The notes beneath the pieces are model-generated. The model did no database searches, was not told where the DNA came from, and worked only from the letters and a program-made list of their open reading frames with translations. A program made the translations under genes and the position numbers. From Rhodobacteraceae bacterium Araon29 (GTDB lineage: Bacteria > Pseudomonadota > Alphaproteobacteria > Rhodobacterales > Rhodobacteraceae), in contig CP046865.1 in assembly GCA_039640505.1 (NCBI GenBank), positions 3,501,661 through 3,565,660 of the forward strand: a stretch of 64,000 nucleotides of DNA, in the 5' to 3' direction. Positions 9,155 through 17,747 of this stretch are shown here, piece after piece; positions within the stretch are counted from its first letter, which is position 1, and each line of letters begins with the position of its first letter.

Positions 9155-9457
9155 ATGAAGTTCATCGTCAATGCATTATGGCAGCACGAAAGCCCAATAG
9201 ATGAAGAAGCCTACCGGGACTATATGGTGGTTTTGAAATCCACATTGGATGCTGCGGACTATGTCGAGGAAACCATCTGGTATAAGATCGACGAAAAGAC
9301 CCACGGCTCAGTTGCGATTTATAAATCCGAAGAGGCGTATCACGCTTTCCTTGAAAAAAACGAAATGCAGCGCGATTATGCAAAGGATGACCGAATGGTC
9401 ACAATGATTGTAGAATATAAAGGACCTGCTTTTGCAGTGCAAAGTGATGTCGATTAA
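9155..9457 (+). CDS. Small dimeric alpha/beta-barrel-like protein
   Basis: 100 residues from the ATG at 9155, with a strand-helix-strand arrangement: KFIVNALWQ, a helix around EEAYRDYMVVLKSTL, then SVAIYKSEEAYHAFLEK. This resembles antibiotic-biosynthesis-monooxygenase-like small proteins, but I cannot name a family. Its last four codons overlap the start of the lipoprotein gene at 9447, so the two are probably translated together. Confidence 0.6.
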   Translation: MKFIVNALWQHESPIDEEAYRDYMVVLKSTLDAADYVEETIWYKIDEKTHGSVAIYKSEEAYHAFLEKNEMQRDYAKDDRMVTMIVEYKGPAFAVQSDVD

Positions 9458-9590
9458 AACAATAACAATGCTTATCATTCTTACCGGCTTGGTGTCCTGC
9501 GGCACCGCCAAAGGCGTTTGGAACGGCGCCGGAGCCGTAATCAACGGCGTTTCCGAAGATGTCAAAGACATTGGTGATATGCTGCTCTAG
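9447..9590 (+). CDS. Entericidin-like small lipoprotein, copy 1
   Basis: A 47-residue product with a hydrophobic N-terminal segment, the lipobox LVSC (Cys18), and a short mature part GTAKGVWNGAGAVINGVSED. This matches the plan of entericidin A/B-type bacteriolytic or antidote lipoproteins (Cys-Gly/Asn-Thr then a Gly-rich amphipathic helix). It overlaps the preceding gene by 11 bp. A second, clearly related copy is at 10955. Confidence 0.75.
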   Translation: MSIKTITMLIILTGLVSCGTAKGVWNGAGAVINGVSEDVKDIGDMLL

Positions 9591-9653
9591 GCGAATTTTT
9601 CGCTGTGCAGCTATTCTGGCCTGCCCAAGGCCCGTCAAGATATGGAGGCCGGG

Positions 9654-9800
9654 ATGGTCAATATTGTCACTGTGGTAAAATACAAAGTCAAAGACGGCTA
9701 TGAAGACGCTTTTGTCGCGGCCATCAATGACTATGATTATTCAAACTCGAACTTTATGCGGTTAATCGCGCTCGAGGACAATCAATACGTCAGTACACAG
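9654..9800 (+). pseudogene. 5' fragment of a small ferredoxin-fold gene interrupted by the acetyltransferase gene
   Basis: From ATG 9654 (ATGGAGG Shine-Dalgarno at 9642-9648) the frame encodes MVNIVTVVKYKVKDGYEDAF and continues to LIALEDNQYV, the first half of a typical 100-residue alpha/beta-barrel protein. It then runs without a stop into the acetyltransferase frame. The missing second half is recognisable after the acetyltransferase gene, at about 10687-10860. The insertion boundary is placed near 9800 by eye. A fused 331-residue product is possible if translation starts here. Confidence 0.6.
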
Positions 9801-9830
9801 GCGGCAAACAGATGGAAAGGAATGCGTATC

Positions 9831-10649
9831 ATGAGCACTCAGGCCAAAAATCAATGTAACAAAGCGTTTTCAACGCGAACTACGTTGATTGCCGACTTCA
9901 AACGTCTTGGCCTTCAAGACGGTGATGGTGTCTTCGTACATGCGTCAATGAAAGGCATCGGGCGTGTCGTCGGTGGCGCACGTGCTGTTGTCAGCGCAAT
10001 TATCGAAACGGTAGGGGAGAAAGGTCTTGTTGCGATGCCGGGCTTCTCAAACGACGCCTATATGCCCGCATGGTTTGACGCCAACGAGAGTTCGCAAGCG
10101 ACGTTCAAGCGTATCCAAGACGCCGTGCCTGGACACAACGCAGCCCTGACGCCTTGCCTCGAGATGGGCTTGATAGCTGAGACATTCCGAAATTGGCCAG
10201 GCACGTACCGCAGCTCGCACCCGTGCGTTTCAGTCACCGCGCGTGGGCCAGAAAGTGCGTCCTTCATCAAGGAACACAGCCTTGCTTGGGCATGCGGACC
10301 AGACACGCCCTTGGGCAAATTCCGGACACGTCCACGCATGAAAATTATGCTTCTGGGTGTAGACTGGACCCGTTGCTCAGCACTGCATACTGCGGAAACG
10401 CTTGTCGCGGCACGGCGCACAAAACGGCGGATTTTCAAACACGTTGATGCTTGGCACGAAACAGATGACGTGGCAGATGACAATGGCCGCCTCTTTCCCG
10501 AAGTTGGCATGCGGTTCACTCAATCACACGACGTTCAGCGCAATCTAATTGGACAAGCGACCACACTGTTGTTTTCTTTCGCACAGCTTGTCGATTTTGC
10601 AGCCAACGAATTCGAAACTCTTCTAGAGGGAACCGGCGCAACACCCTAA
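9831..10649 (+). CDS. AAC(3)-family aminoglycoside N-acetyltransferase-like protein
   Basis: 272 residues from ATG 9831; an AAAGGA site at 9816-9821 also serves an ATG at 9822. Family landmarks are FVHASMKGIGRVVGGARAV, LVAMPGFSND, AWACGPDTPLGKF, the ILLLGV-like IMLLGVDWTRCSALHTAET and the C-terminal RNLIGQATTLLF segment. Members transfer an acetyl group from acetyl-CoA to the 3-amino group of aminoglycosides or act on other antibiotics; many chromosomal relatives have unknown substrates. The gene splits a smaller gene (fragments at 9654 and 10687), evidence of cargo-like insertion. Resistance is not implied by sequence alone. Confidence 0.85.
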   Translation: MSTQAKNQCNKAFSTRTTLIADFKRLGLQDGDGVFVHASMKGIGRVVGGARAVVSAIIETVGEKGLVAMPGFSNDAYMPAWFDANESSQATFKRIQDAVPGHNAALTPCLEMGLIAETFRNWPGTYRSSHPCVSVTARGPESASFIKEHSLAWACGPDTPLGKFRTRPRMKIMLLGVDWTRCSALHTAETLVAARRTKRRIFKHVDAWHETDDVADDNGRLFPEVGMRFTQSHDVQRNLIGQATTLLFSFAQLVDFAANEFETLLEGTGATP

Positions 10650-10686
10650 GCACACTGCTTGAATTGCGTTACGACTGATGCAAGCT

Positions 10687-10860
10687 AGGATCGTCATTAT
10701 GGAATATGATGATATTGAAAAAACTGGCCAAGATGAAGTGACCGGCCTCAGCTGGCTTGACCAGGTGGAACATATGCTTGAATTTTTCGGCGAAAGCCGC
10801 ACCGATGCCTATTCCGGCATCGTGATGTCAGAGTTCAGCAACGCAGATATTTTCAAATGA
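10687..10860 (+). pseudogene. 3' fragment of the interrupted ferredoxin-fold gene
   Basis: The frame encodes ARIVIMEYDDIEKTGQDEVT and on to GESRTDAYSGIVMSEF, ending at 10860. This fits as the second half of the protein whose first half is at 9654-9800. Together they would give about 105 residues, the usual length of such proteins. It could still be translated from the ATG at 10678 or 10699 as a short peptide. Confidence 0.6.
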
Positions 10861-10902
10861 GATTTAGGTTTGCTAAAGCGGGCCGCGCACAGGTATAGTC
10901 GA

Positions 10903-10931
10903 GCTCGTAAATCAGTCGCTCATTTACGAGC
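10903..10931. promoter_or_regulatory. Perfect 10-bp inverted repeat with 9-nt loop
   Basis: GCTCGTAAAT (10903-10912) pairs with ATTTACGAGC (10922-10931). It lies 24 bp upstream of the lipoprotein gene at 10955. No T-run follows on the plus strand, so it is more likely a 5'-leader structure or operator than a plain terminator. Confidence 0.5.
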
Positions 10932-10954
10932 CCAAAAAACATAGGTATTGATCA

Positions 10955-11101
10955 ATGCGCACACTGCGATTTTTTGTCATCCTAGCACTTATGGCAACGC
11001 TGGGGGCCTGCGGGACCACCAAAGGCGTGCTGGATGGAACTGGTTCAGTGCTTGAGGGCATGGCCGCAGATGTCAGAGCCGCGGGTGATTTGCTCTCATA
11101 A
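10955..11101 (+). CDS. Entericidin-like small lipoprotein, copy 2
   Basis: A 48-residue lipoprotein with lipobox LGAC (Cys19) followed by GTTKGVLDGTGSVLEGMAAD. It aligns along its whole length with the product of 9447 (GTAKGVWNGAGAVINGVSED), so they are paralogues about 1.5 kb apart with the split gene between them. Entericidins are small outer-membrane lipoproteins linked to lysis and stress in enterobacteria; the role here is unknown. It ends 15 bp from the convergent ettA stop. Confidence 0.75.
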   Translation: MRTLRFFVILALMATLGACGTTKGVLDGTGSVLEGMAADVRAAGDLLS

Positions 11102-11116
11102 GGCCACAGCCCACCC

Positions 11117-12772
11117 CTAGCGGGTGAATTTTTTGTGCTTAATCCGTTTGGGCTCAAGCGCATCGGCCCCAAGGCGACGCTTTTTATCTTCTTCATAGTC
11201 TTCAAAGTTGCCTTCAAACCATTCCACATGCGCTTCGCCTTCAAAGGCAAGGATATGGGTACAGATGCGATCAAGGAAAAACCGGTCGTGGGATATGACC
11301 ACAGCGCAGCCGGCAAAATCCACCAGCGCATCTTCCAATGCACGCAGGGTTTCCACATCAAGATCATTGGTCGGCTCATCGAGCAGCAGCACATTGCCGC
11401 CCTCTTTCAACAGCCGCGCCATATGCACCCGGTTGCGTTCCCCGCCCGAAAGCAGCCCGACCTTCTTTTGCTGATCCCCGCCTTTGAAGTTAAACGAAGA
11501 ACAATAGGCGCGGGAATTGACCTGTGCATCGCCTAGCTCAATAATTTCAGCGCCGCCGGAAATGGCTTCCCAGACGGTTTCATCGGATTTTAGATCATCG
11601 CGCGACTGGTCCACATAAGAAAGCTGCACCGTATCGCCATAGCCGATTGATCCCGCATCAGGGGTTTCATGACCGGTGAGCATTTTGAAAAGGGTTGATT
11701 TACCTGCGCCGTTCGGACCAATCACGCCAACAATACCGCCGGGCGGCAATGCAAAGCTTAGGCCTTCGATTAACAGCTTGTCGCCCATTGCTTTTTGCAG
11801 ACCGTCAATTTCAATCACCTTACCGCCGAGCCGCTGACCGTTTGGAATAACAATCTGGGCACGGGCAATTTTTTCCCGCTCAGATTGGCTTGCCAGCTCA
11901 TTATAGGCGTTGATCCGGGCTTTTTGCTTGGCTTGGCGCGCCTTTTGCCCCTGACGCATCCATTCCAATTCGCGCTCAAGGGTTTTTTGTTTGGACTTAT
12001 CTTCACGCGCTTCTTGAGCAAGGCGCTTGGCCTTTTGCTCAAGCCAGCTGGAATAGTTGCCCTCATAAGGAACGCCGCGTCCGCGGTCGAGTTCCAAGAT
12101 CCAGCCGGTGATATCATCAAGGAAATACCGGTCGTGGGTCACGATTAGGATGGTGCCTTTATAGTCGATCAAATGCTGCTGCAGCCAAGCGATAGTTTCC
12201 GCATCCAGATGGTTGGTCGGTTCATCCAGCAGCAACATTTCCGGCGCTTCCAGCAGCAATTTACACAGCGCCACGCGGCGGCGTTCACCGCCCGACAGTG
12301 TCGCCACATCCGCATCATCGGGCGGACAGCGCAAGGCCTCCATTGAGACATCTATCTGGCTGTCCAGATCCCACAGGTTTTCTGCGTCGATCTGATCTTG
12401 CAGCTCCGCCATTTCATCGGCGGTTTCATCAGAATAATTCATCGCCAACTCGTTATAGCGATCTAAAACAGCCTTTTTCTCGGCCACGCCCAGCATCACG
12501 TTTTCGCGCACATTCAAGCCGTCATCCAGATGCGGCTCTTGCGGCAGATAGCCCACCTTGGCGCCCTCGGCGGCCCAAGCTTCGCCGGTAAAGTCCTTAT
12601 CAAGGCCGGCCATGATTTTCATCAGCGTGGATTTACCGGCGCCATTGACCCCGACAACACCGATTTTCACCCCGGGCAAAAACGACAGCCGTATGTTTTC
12701 AAAGCACTTCTTTCCACCTGGATAGGTTTTTGAAACGCCGTCCATGTGATAGACATATTGATAGGAAGCCAT
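11117..12772 (-). CDS. ettA: Energy-dependent translational throttle protein (ABC-F ATPase)
   Basis: 551 residues from ATG 12772, starting MASYQYVYHMDGVSKTYPGG. Two ABC ATPase domains each have Walker A (GVNGAGKST and GPNGAGKST), the signature LSGGERRRVAL / LSGGERNRVHM, and Walker B LLLLDEPTNHLD / VLLLDEPTNDLD. Between them lies the P-site tRNA interaction linker rich in Lys, Arg and Gln. The C-terminal tail EDKKRRLGADALEPKRIKHK is EttA-like. EttA binds the ribosomal E site and gates entry into elongation according to the ADP/ATP ratio. Confidence 0.95.
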   Translation of the reverse strand: MASYQYVYHMDGVSKTYPGGKKCFENIRLSFLPGVKIGVVGVNGAGKSTLMKIMAGLDKDFTGEAWAAEGAKVGYLPQEPHLDDGLNVRENVMLGVAEKKAVLDRYNELAMNYSDETADEMAELQDQIDAENLWDLDSQIDVSMEALRCPPDDADVATLSGGERRRVALCKLLLEAPEMLLLDEPTNHLDAETIAWLQQHLIDYKGTILIVTHDRYFLDDITGWILELDRGRGVPYEGNYSSWLEQKAKRLAQEAREDKSKQKTLERELEWMRQGQKARQAKQKARINAYNELASQSEREKIARAQIVIPNGQRLGGKVIEIDGLQKAMGDKLLIEGLSFALPPGGIVGVIGPNGAGKSTLFKMLTGHETPDAGSIGYGDTVQLSYVDQSRDDLKSDETVWEAISGGAEIIELGDAQVNSRAYCSSFNFKGGDQQKKVGLLSGGERNRVHMARLLKEGGNVLLLDEPTNDLDVETLRALEDALVDFAGCAVVISHDRFFLDRICTHILAFEGEAHVEWFEGNFEDYEEDKKRRLGADALEPKRIKHKKFTR

Positions 12773-12951
12773 TCGCGCACTCCGCCAGAGGTGGGTTTTT
12801 CGTCTCAATAACGCTTTGCACGCCTCGGGGCAACGGTTTGACAGCGAAAACTATCATTGGCACGGTAGGATAATCGCTATGCCCCCATAAAGGTGTGGAA
12901 CATCGGCTTTCTTTTCTCAATCAAGTTAGATAGATACAGCAAGCGATAGAA

Positions 12952-13560
12952 GTGAACCAAGCAAGGAATAAGCGGCGCATGACGTCAAGGGTTGTTGGGC
13001 TTTTGGGGGGATCGTTTGATCCAGCGCATGCGGGTCATGTTGAAATTACCCGCACCGCATTGCGCCGGTTTGCCTTGGATCAATTGTGGTGGTTGGTCAG
13101 CCCCGGCAATCCCTTAAAGCCGCATGGCCCTGCCCCGATGCAGGACCGTATTGCGGCGGCCCGCGATCTGATCACCGATCCAAGGGTGAAGGTATCCTCT
13201 GTTGAAGCAGACCTCGGCACGCGGTACACCGCCGAAACCCTTGCTGCGCTTGCCGCCCGATACCCAAAAACACGGTTCATTTGGCTGATGGGGGCGGATA
13301 ATCTGATGCAGTTTGATCAATGGCAAGATTGGCAAAACATCATTTCCACAACACCGCTTGGTATTCTGGCACGGCCCGGCCACCGGCTTGCGCCGCTCAA
13401 AGCCCGCGCTGCACGGATCTATCGCTGGGCACGCCTACCAGCAGCCCAAAGCCGCCTGCTGGGGCACTATCAAGCGCCGTGCTGGTGCTATGTGGATATG
13501 CCGATGGTCGATCTATCCTCGACCGCGCTGCGCGCGCAAGCTTGGCCATCAGGATGCTGA
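12952..13560 (+). CDS. nadD: Nicotinate-nucleotide adenylyltransferase
   Basis: 202 residues from the GTG at 12952, or 193 from the ATG at 12979. The nucleotidyltransferase motif [17 protein letters not shown] with its H-x-G-H is at the N-terminus. The segment [19 protein letters not shown] and the C-terminal ISSTxxR equivalent VDLSSTALR are standard for NadD. It converts nicotinate mononucleotide to deamido-NAD. The gene is divergent from ettA and 13 bp upstream of dacB. Confidence 0.93.
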   Translation: MNQARNKRRMTSRVVGLLGGSFDPAHAGHVEITRTALRRFALDQLWWLVSPGNPLKPHGPAPMQDRIAAARDLITDPRVKVSSVEADLGTRYTAETLAALAARYPKTRFIWLMGADNLMQFDQWQDWQNIISTTPLGILARPGHRLAPLKARAARIYRWARLPAAQSRLLGHYQAPCWCYVDMPMVDLSSTALRAQAWPSGC

Positions 13561-13573
13561 GGGTCTAAGACAG

Positions 13574-15058
13574 ATGAGCCAACGATTTAACAGACGCCAG
13601 ATCGCGGCGCTGCTCACTGGGGCAGCTGTGGCAGGACCAGCTTGGGCCAGCGCGCCGCAAACATCGCTGCGCCCCAAAGCAAGGCCGCTGTTACCCGCCA
13701 AATCCCCAACCAGAGCGTTTTTTGAAAAATCCGGCTTGAAGGGCGAGCTTGGCTGCGCCGCTGCGGCACTGGCTGATGGGCGCCTGCTCACCACTGAAAA
13801 CCAAACTCAAGGCTTTGCACCAGCGAGCGTGGCCAAAGCCATTACCGCCGCCTATGCCCTGTATCATCTGGGCGCAGATTACAGGTTTCGCACGCAGCTG
13901 ATGATCACCGGTACGCTCAGCGAAGGCGTGCTTGATGGCGACCTTATACTGGCAGGCGGCGGCGACCCCACGTTGACCACAGACCGGCTGGCGGAACTTG
14001 CCAAGGCCTTAAAAACGGCCGGTGTCAATCAGGTTAACGGACGGTTTTTCTATCACCACGGCGGTTTTCCCACCGTGCATCAGATTGACCCCGATCAACC
14101 AGTTCACTTGGGGTATAATCCCTCGGTTGCTGGGCTTAATCTAAATTTCAACCGTGTGTTTTTTGAATGGACGCGGCAAGGCCAAGCCTATGATTTCAAA
14201 CTGGAAGCCCGTGATTTAAAGTTCCGCCCCAAGGTCAATACCGTGCAAATGACCTCTGAACGCCGGGGGATGGAGGTGTTCAAATACACCCAAACCCCCG
14301 AGCTTGAAGCATGGTCGGTGGCCCGCAGCGCCTTGGGCAAAGGCGGCGGGCGCTGGTTGCCGCTGCGCCGCCCCGGGGCTTGTACGGCAGATGTCTTTCA
14401 CAGTCTTGCGCGGTACTACAAAATTGATCTGCCAGTACCGCAAGAGGGCAGTCCAGAACCATCGCATCGACCGCTTTGCTATACGGACAGCGCAGAGCTG
14501 TCTGATATACTCGTTGATATGCTGAAAAACTCCGTCAACCTAACTGCGGAAGGTCTGGGCAGGGCAGCAACCCGTAAAGCCGGTGGGGATGCTTCGACAC
14601 TGATAAGCTCGGCGCAACATATGCAAGAGTGGGCAGCGCAGAAGCTGGAAATGGCAGATGCGCATTTTGTTGACCATTCCGGGCTCGGCGATCGGGCGCG
14701 GATCAAGGCGCTGGACATGGTGCGCGGTCTGGTGGCTGCGCAAAAGCTTATGCCGGATTTTCCGTCACTGCTTCGCCAGATCAAGCCGCGCGATACCCGC
14801 GGCAATTTAGACCGAAAATCCAAAGCGCTTATTCAGGCCAAAACCGGAACGTTGCATTTCGTCAGCGCGCTTGCCGGCTATGTCACCGAAGGGGTCGATA
14901 CCCCCTATGCTTTTGCGATTTTCACCCAAAACCTTGATCGCCGCGCGCGGCTATCTATCTGGCAGCGTGAAAGCTCAAAAGCAGCTGAATATTGGAACCG
15001 GAGGGCACGCTATGTGCAGTATGTGCTGCTGGCCCGTTGGTCCAAACGCGGGTTATAG
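13574..15058 (+). CDS. dacB: D-alanyl-D-alanine carboxypeptidase/endopeptidase, PBP4 family
   Basis: 494 residues from ATG 13574. The N-terminus (RFNRRQIAALLTGAAVAG) is a signal peptide with a twin-arginine-like start. Penicillin-binding motifs are in order: S85-V-A-K88 (active-site serine and lysine), S320-V-N322 and K423-T-G425. The large insert between the first two motifs is typical of PBP4. It acts in the periplasm, trimming peptidoglycan cross-links. Its stop overlaps the convergent TerB-like gene by 6 bp. Confidence 0.92.
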   Translation: MSQRFNRRQIAALLTGAAVAGPAWASAPQTSLRPKARPLLPAKSPTRAFFEKSGLKGELGCAAAALADGRLLTTENQTQGFAPASVAKAITAAYALYHLGADYRFRTQLMITGTLSEGVLDGDLILAGGGDPTLTTDRLAELAKALKTAGVNQVNGRFFYHHGGFPTVHQIDPDQPVHLGYNPSVAGLNLNFNRVFFEWTRQGQAYDFKLEARDLKFRPKVNTVQMTSERRGMEVFKYTQTPELEAWSVARSALGKGGGRWLPLRRPGACTADVFHSLARYYKIDLPVPQEGSPEPSHRPLCYTDSAELSDILVDMLKNSVNLTAEGLGRAATRKAGGDASTLISSAQHMQEWAAQKLEMADAHFVDHSGLGDRARIKALDMVRGLVAAQKLMPDFPSLLRQIKPRDTRGNLDRKSKALIQAKTGTLHFVSALAGYVTEGVDTPYAFAIFTQNLDRRARLSIWQRESSKAAEYWNRRARYVQYVLLARWSKRGL

Positions 15059-15487
15059 GGTTAAATGCCGCGCCCTAGCGCCGCGCTCGATCGCGGCCGC
15101 GTGCAGCCGGTCAATGGTCAACTGATAGCGCATTTCCTCCAATAGCCGCAGTTCCGGCTCGCGGATAATTCCATCGGCGGCGGCCACATCACAGCACAGG
15201 GCATAGGCGGTTTCATAAAGCTCTTTAGGCAGGTTGGTTTTGACCAACCCAAACAGCGCATCCAGACCGTCCTCTTGTTCGAAAAGGTCAAACACCACCT
15301 GCGACATGATATTGAGCCGGTCGATGTCGTATTGCGCAAAGATCGGCAGGTTATTGACGGTGGATTGAATTTTGACCAATTCAGCGGTCAGAATGTTTTC
15401 ATCCGATGCTGAGACGGCCATCATCAACACCACAAGACAATCCTGCGGTGTCATCACATGGGAAGAATCCTGGGTCAAAATAGCCAC
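15053..15487 (-). CDS. TerB-like (tellurite resistance TerB family) protein
   Basis: 144 residues, all-helical in pattern, with the acidic segment AYALCCDVAAADGIIREPELRLL that resembles the TerB core helix pair (AaxDGxxxxxE). TerB-fold proteins bind metal and sit at the membrane in stress-related complexes, but standalone copies in alphaproteobacteria have no assigned task. An alternative start is Met12 (15454). It overlaps the dacB 3' end by 6 bp, tail to tail. Confidence 0.75.
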   Translation of the reverse strand: MAILTQDSSHVMTPQDCLVVLMMAVSASDENILTAELVKIQSTVNNLPIFAQYDIDRLNIMSQVVFDLFEQEDGLDALFGLVKTNLPKELYETAYALCCDVAAADGIIREPELRLLEEMRYQLTIDRLHAAAIERGARARHLTL

Positions 15488-15596
15488 CTTTGATAAAGTT
15501 TGTTGCAGTGCAGAATATTGACCTATGTTGCTGGTGGCAATAGTAAGCAGAGAAATGCGCCGGTTTTAGCGCAATAGTTTAATTCGGAGAATAAAT

Positions 15597-17177
15597 ATGT
15601 CTGATCTGCGCGATGCTGCGCTCAGCGCAAAAGCCTGGCCCTTTGAAGAGGCGCGGCGGGTGCTGAAACGCTATCAAAAAGCGCCGCCGGACAAGGGCTA
15701 TGTGCTGTTTCAAACCGGCTATGGGCCGTCGGGCCTACCGCATATCGGGACCTTTGGGGAAGTTGCGCGCACCACAATGGTGATGCAGGCGTTTCGCGAA
15801 ATTAGCGATATTCCAACCAAGCTGATTTGTTTTTCCGATGATTTGGACGGCATGCGCAAAGTGCCAGGCAATATCCCCAACCCCGAAAAGCTTGAGCCAT
15901 ATTTGCAAATGCCGCTCACTTCGGTGCCCGACCCGTTTGGCACCCACGATAGTTTTGGGCATCACAACAACGCCATACTGCGACGGTTTCTAGACACTTT
16001 TGGCTTTGAATATGAGTTTTACTCGGCCACCGAATTTTACCGCTCGGGCCGGTTTGACAGCGTTTTAATGCGCGCGGCGGAAAAATATGACGAGATTATG
16101 CAGGTGATGCTTGCCAGCCTGCGCGAAGAGCGCCGTCAGAGCTATTCCATCTTCCTACCCATCCATCCCGACACCGGCCGCGTGCTTTATGTGCCGATGA
16201 AGCACGTAAACGCCGCCGAAGGAACGATCACGTTCGACGACGACGATGGCAACGAACACACGCTGCCGGTCACGGGCGGCAATGTTAAACTACAATGGAA
16301 GCCAGATTTTGGTGCCCGCTGGGCAGCTTTGGGCGTTGATTTTGAAATGTATGGCAAGGATCATTCCACCAATACCGCCATCTATGATAAAATTTGCCGC
16401 ATCCTTGGCCATCGCGCCCCCGAGCATTTTTCATATGAGCTGTTTCTGGATGAAAACGGGCATAAGATTTCCAAAACGTCGGGCAATGGCGTGTCGATTG
16501 ACGAATGGCTGACCTATGCCAATACCGAAAGCCTTTCGTATTTCATGTATCTTAAGCCTAAAACCGCAAAGCGGATGCATTTTGATGTGATCCCGAAAGC
16601 AATGGATGAGTATCAACAGCAGCTGCGCGCCTATGCAGGTCAGGATATCAAAGCAAAGCTGAATAATCCGGTGTTTCATATCCACGGCCATAATGTGCCA
16701 GCGCCGGATATGGTGGTGCCGTTTTCCATGCTGCTTAATCTTGCCTCGGTTGCGAATGTGGAAGAGAAAGATCAGCTTTGGGGTTTTATCAAACGCTACG
16801 CCCCCGAGGCTTCGGCCGAAACCCACCCCGGGCTTGATCAGGCGGCGGAATTTGCAGTTCGCTACTTTAATGATTTTGTCAAACCGGCCAAGGTATACCG
16901 CGCGCCTAGCGATCTTGAACGCGAAGCGCTAAACGATCTGCGCGATCAGCTTTTGGCCTACGACGGGCCAATGGAAGACGAAGCGCTACAAAGCCTTGTC
17001 TTTGCCTGCGGCCGCGAACGCTTTGATCCGCTGCGTGACTGGTTCAAAGCCATTTACGAGGTGCTGTTGGGGGCCAGCCAAGGGCCAAGGTTTGGCGGAT
17101 TTATAGCCCTTTACGGGGTGACGGAAACAGCCGCGCTGATCGAGGCCGCACTGGCAGGTGACTTTATAAAAGACTAA
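15597..17177 (+). CDS. lysK: Lysyl-tRNA synthetase, class I
   Basis: 526 residues with class I synthetase motifs: HIGT at 49-52 (HIGH equivalent) and KISKT at 290-294 (KMSKS equivalent). The sequence [19 protein letters not shown] is diagnostic of archaeal-type class I LysRS, the form found in many alphaproteobacteria in place of class II LysS. It charges tRNA-Lys. It is divergent from the TerB-like gene, with a GGAG-type ribosome site before the ATG. Confidence 0.95.
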   Translation: MSDLRDAALSAKAWPFEEARRVLKRYQKAPPDKGYVLFQTGYGPSGLPHIGTFGEVARTTMVMQAFREISDIPTKLICFSDDLDGMRKVPGNIPNPEKLEPYLQMPLTSVPDPFGTHDSFGHHNNAILRRFLDTFGFEYEFYSATEFYRSGRFDSVLMRAAEKYDEIMQVMLASLREERRQSYSIFLPIHPDTGRVLYVPMKHVNAAEGTITFDDDDGNEHTLPVTGGNVKLQWKPDFGARWAALGVDFEMYGKDHSTNTAIYDKICRILGHRAPEHFSYELFLDENGHKISKTSGNGVSIDEWLTYANTESLSYFMYLKPKTAKRMHFDVIPKAMDEYQQQLRAYAGQDIKAKLNNPVFHIHGHNVPAPDMVVPFSMLLNLASVANVEEKDQLWGFIKRYAPEASAETHPGLDQAAEFAVRYFNDFVKPAKVYRAPSDLEREALNDLRDQLLAYDGPMEDEALQSLVFACGRERFDPLRDWFKAIYEVLLGASQGPRFGGFIALYGVTETAALIEAALAGDFIKD

Positions 17178-17258
17178 ACCGCTCATAAGCATCGGCAGAC
17201 CGAAAATTGATTTTCACTGGCGGCGTTCTACCTCATGGTCATCAAAGAGGATGACGTG

Positions 17259-17660
17259 ATGCGTATATTTGCAATTTTGTGGTTTATAGTAATATTGGGC
17301 TCTCCGCTTGCCGCCGGAGAAAAAGAGGACGTGCAAGCCATAATCAATGGCCAAATCGAAGCCTTTCAACAAGATGATTTTGTGGCCGCCTTTACCTATG
17401 CCAGCCCATCGATCCGCTCGATGTTTGGCACGCCTGAAAACTTTGGCAAAATGGTACAGCGCGGCTATCCCATGGTCTGGCGACCAAAAGATGTTCGGTT
17501 TCTGGATTTTGAAAGTACGCCTGCAGGGCTTATCCAGTCACTTCAAATCGTCGACCAATCCGGCAAAGTTCATTACCTGAGATATTTTGTGGTCAGTACC
17601 AGTAAAGGCTGGAAAATTTCAGGCGTGCAATTCATCAACCCTGCAGAGTTCAGCGCCTAA
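17259..17660 (+). CDS. Secreted DUF4864-like protein
   Basis: 133 residues from ATG 17259, with AAAGAGG nine bases upstream. A signal peptide (MRIFAILWFIVILGSPLAAG) is followed by an NTF2-like fold pattern: VQAIINGQIEAFQQDDFVAA, then GWKISGVQFINP. This matches the DUF4864 family of periplasmic proteins common in Rhodobacteraceae. Role unknown. Confidence 0.75.
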   Translation: MRIFAILWFIVILGSPLAAGEKEDVQAIINGQIEAFQQDDFVAAFTYASPSIRSMFGTPENFGKMVQRGYPMVWRPKDVRFLDFESTPAGLIQSLQIVDQSGKVHYLRYFVVSTSKGWKISGVQFINPAEFSA

Positions 17661-17747
17661 CGCTACTGAGCAGCGTACGGAGCTAAAATCAATCATTAAG
17701 CAGGGCCGACTAGGCTGACGTGAAACCGTCAACCAAAGAGGCCCTGC

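Noticed and set aside
10625-10690. Possible attC-like site after the acetyltransferase gene
   Set aside because: AAGCACACTGCTT can fold and GTTACGA lies nearby, but the GTTRRRY core is not matched, the complementary 5' core is missing, and no integrase is seen.
13313-13573. Longer N-terminus for dacB
   Set aside because: That frame overlaps nadD for most of its length and would bury the clear signal peptide beginning at 13574.
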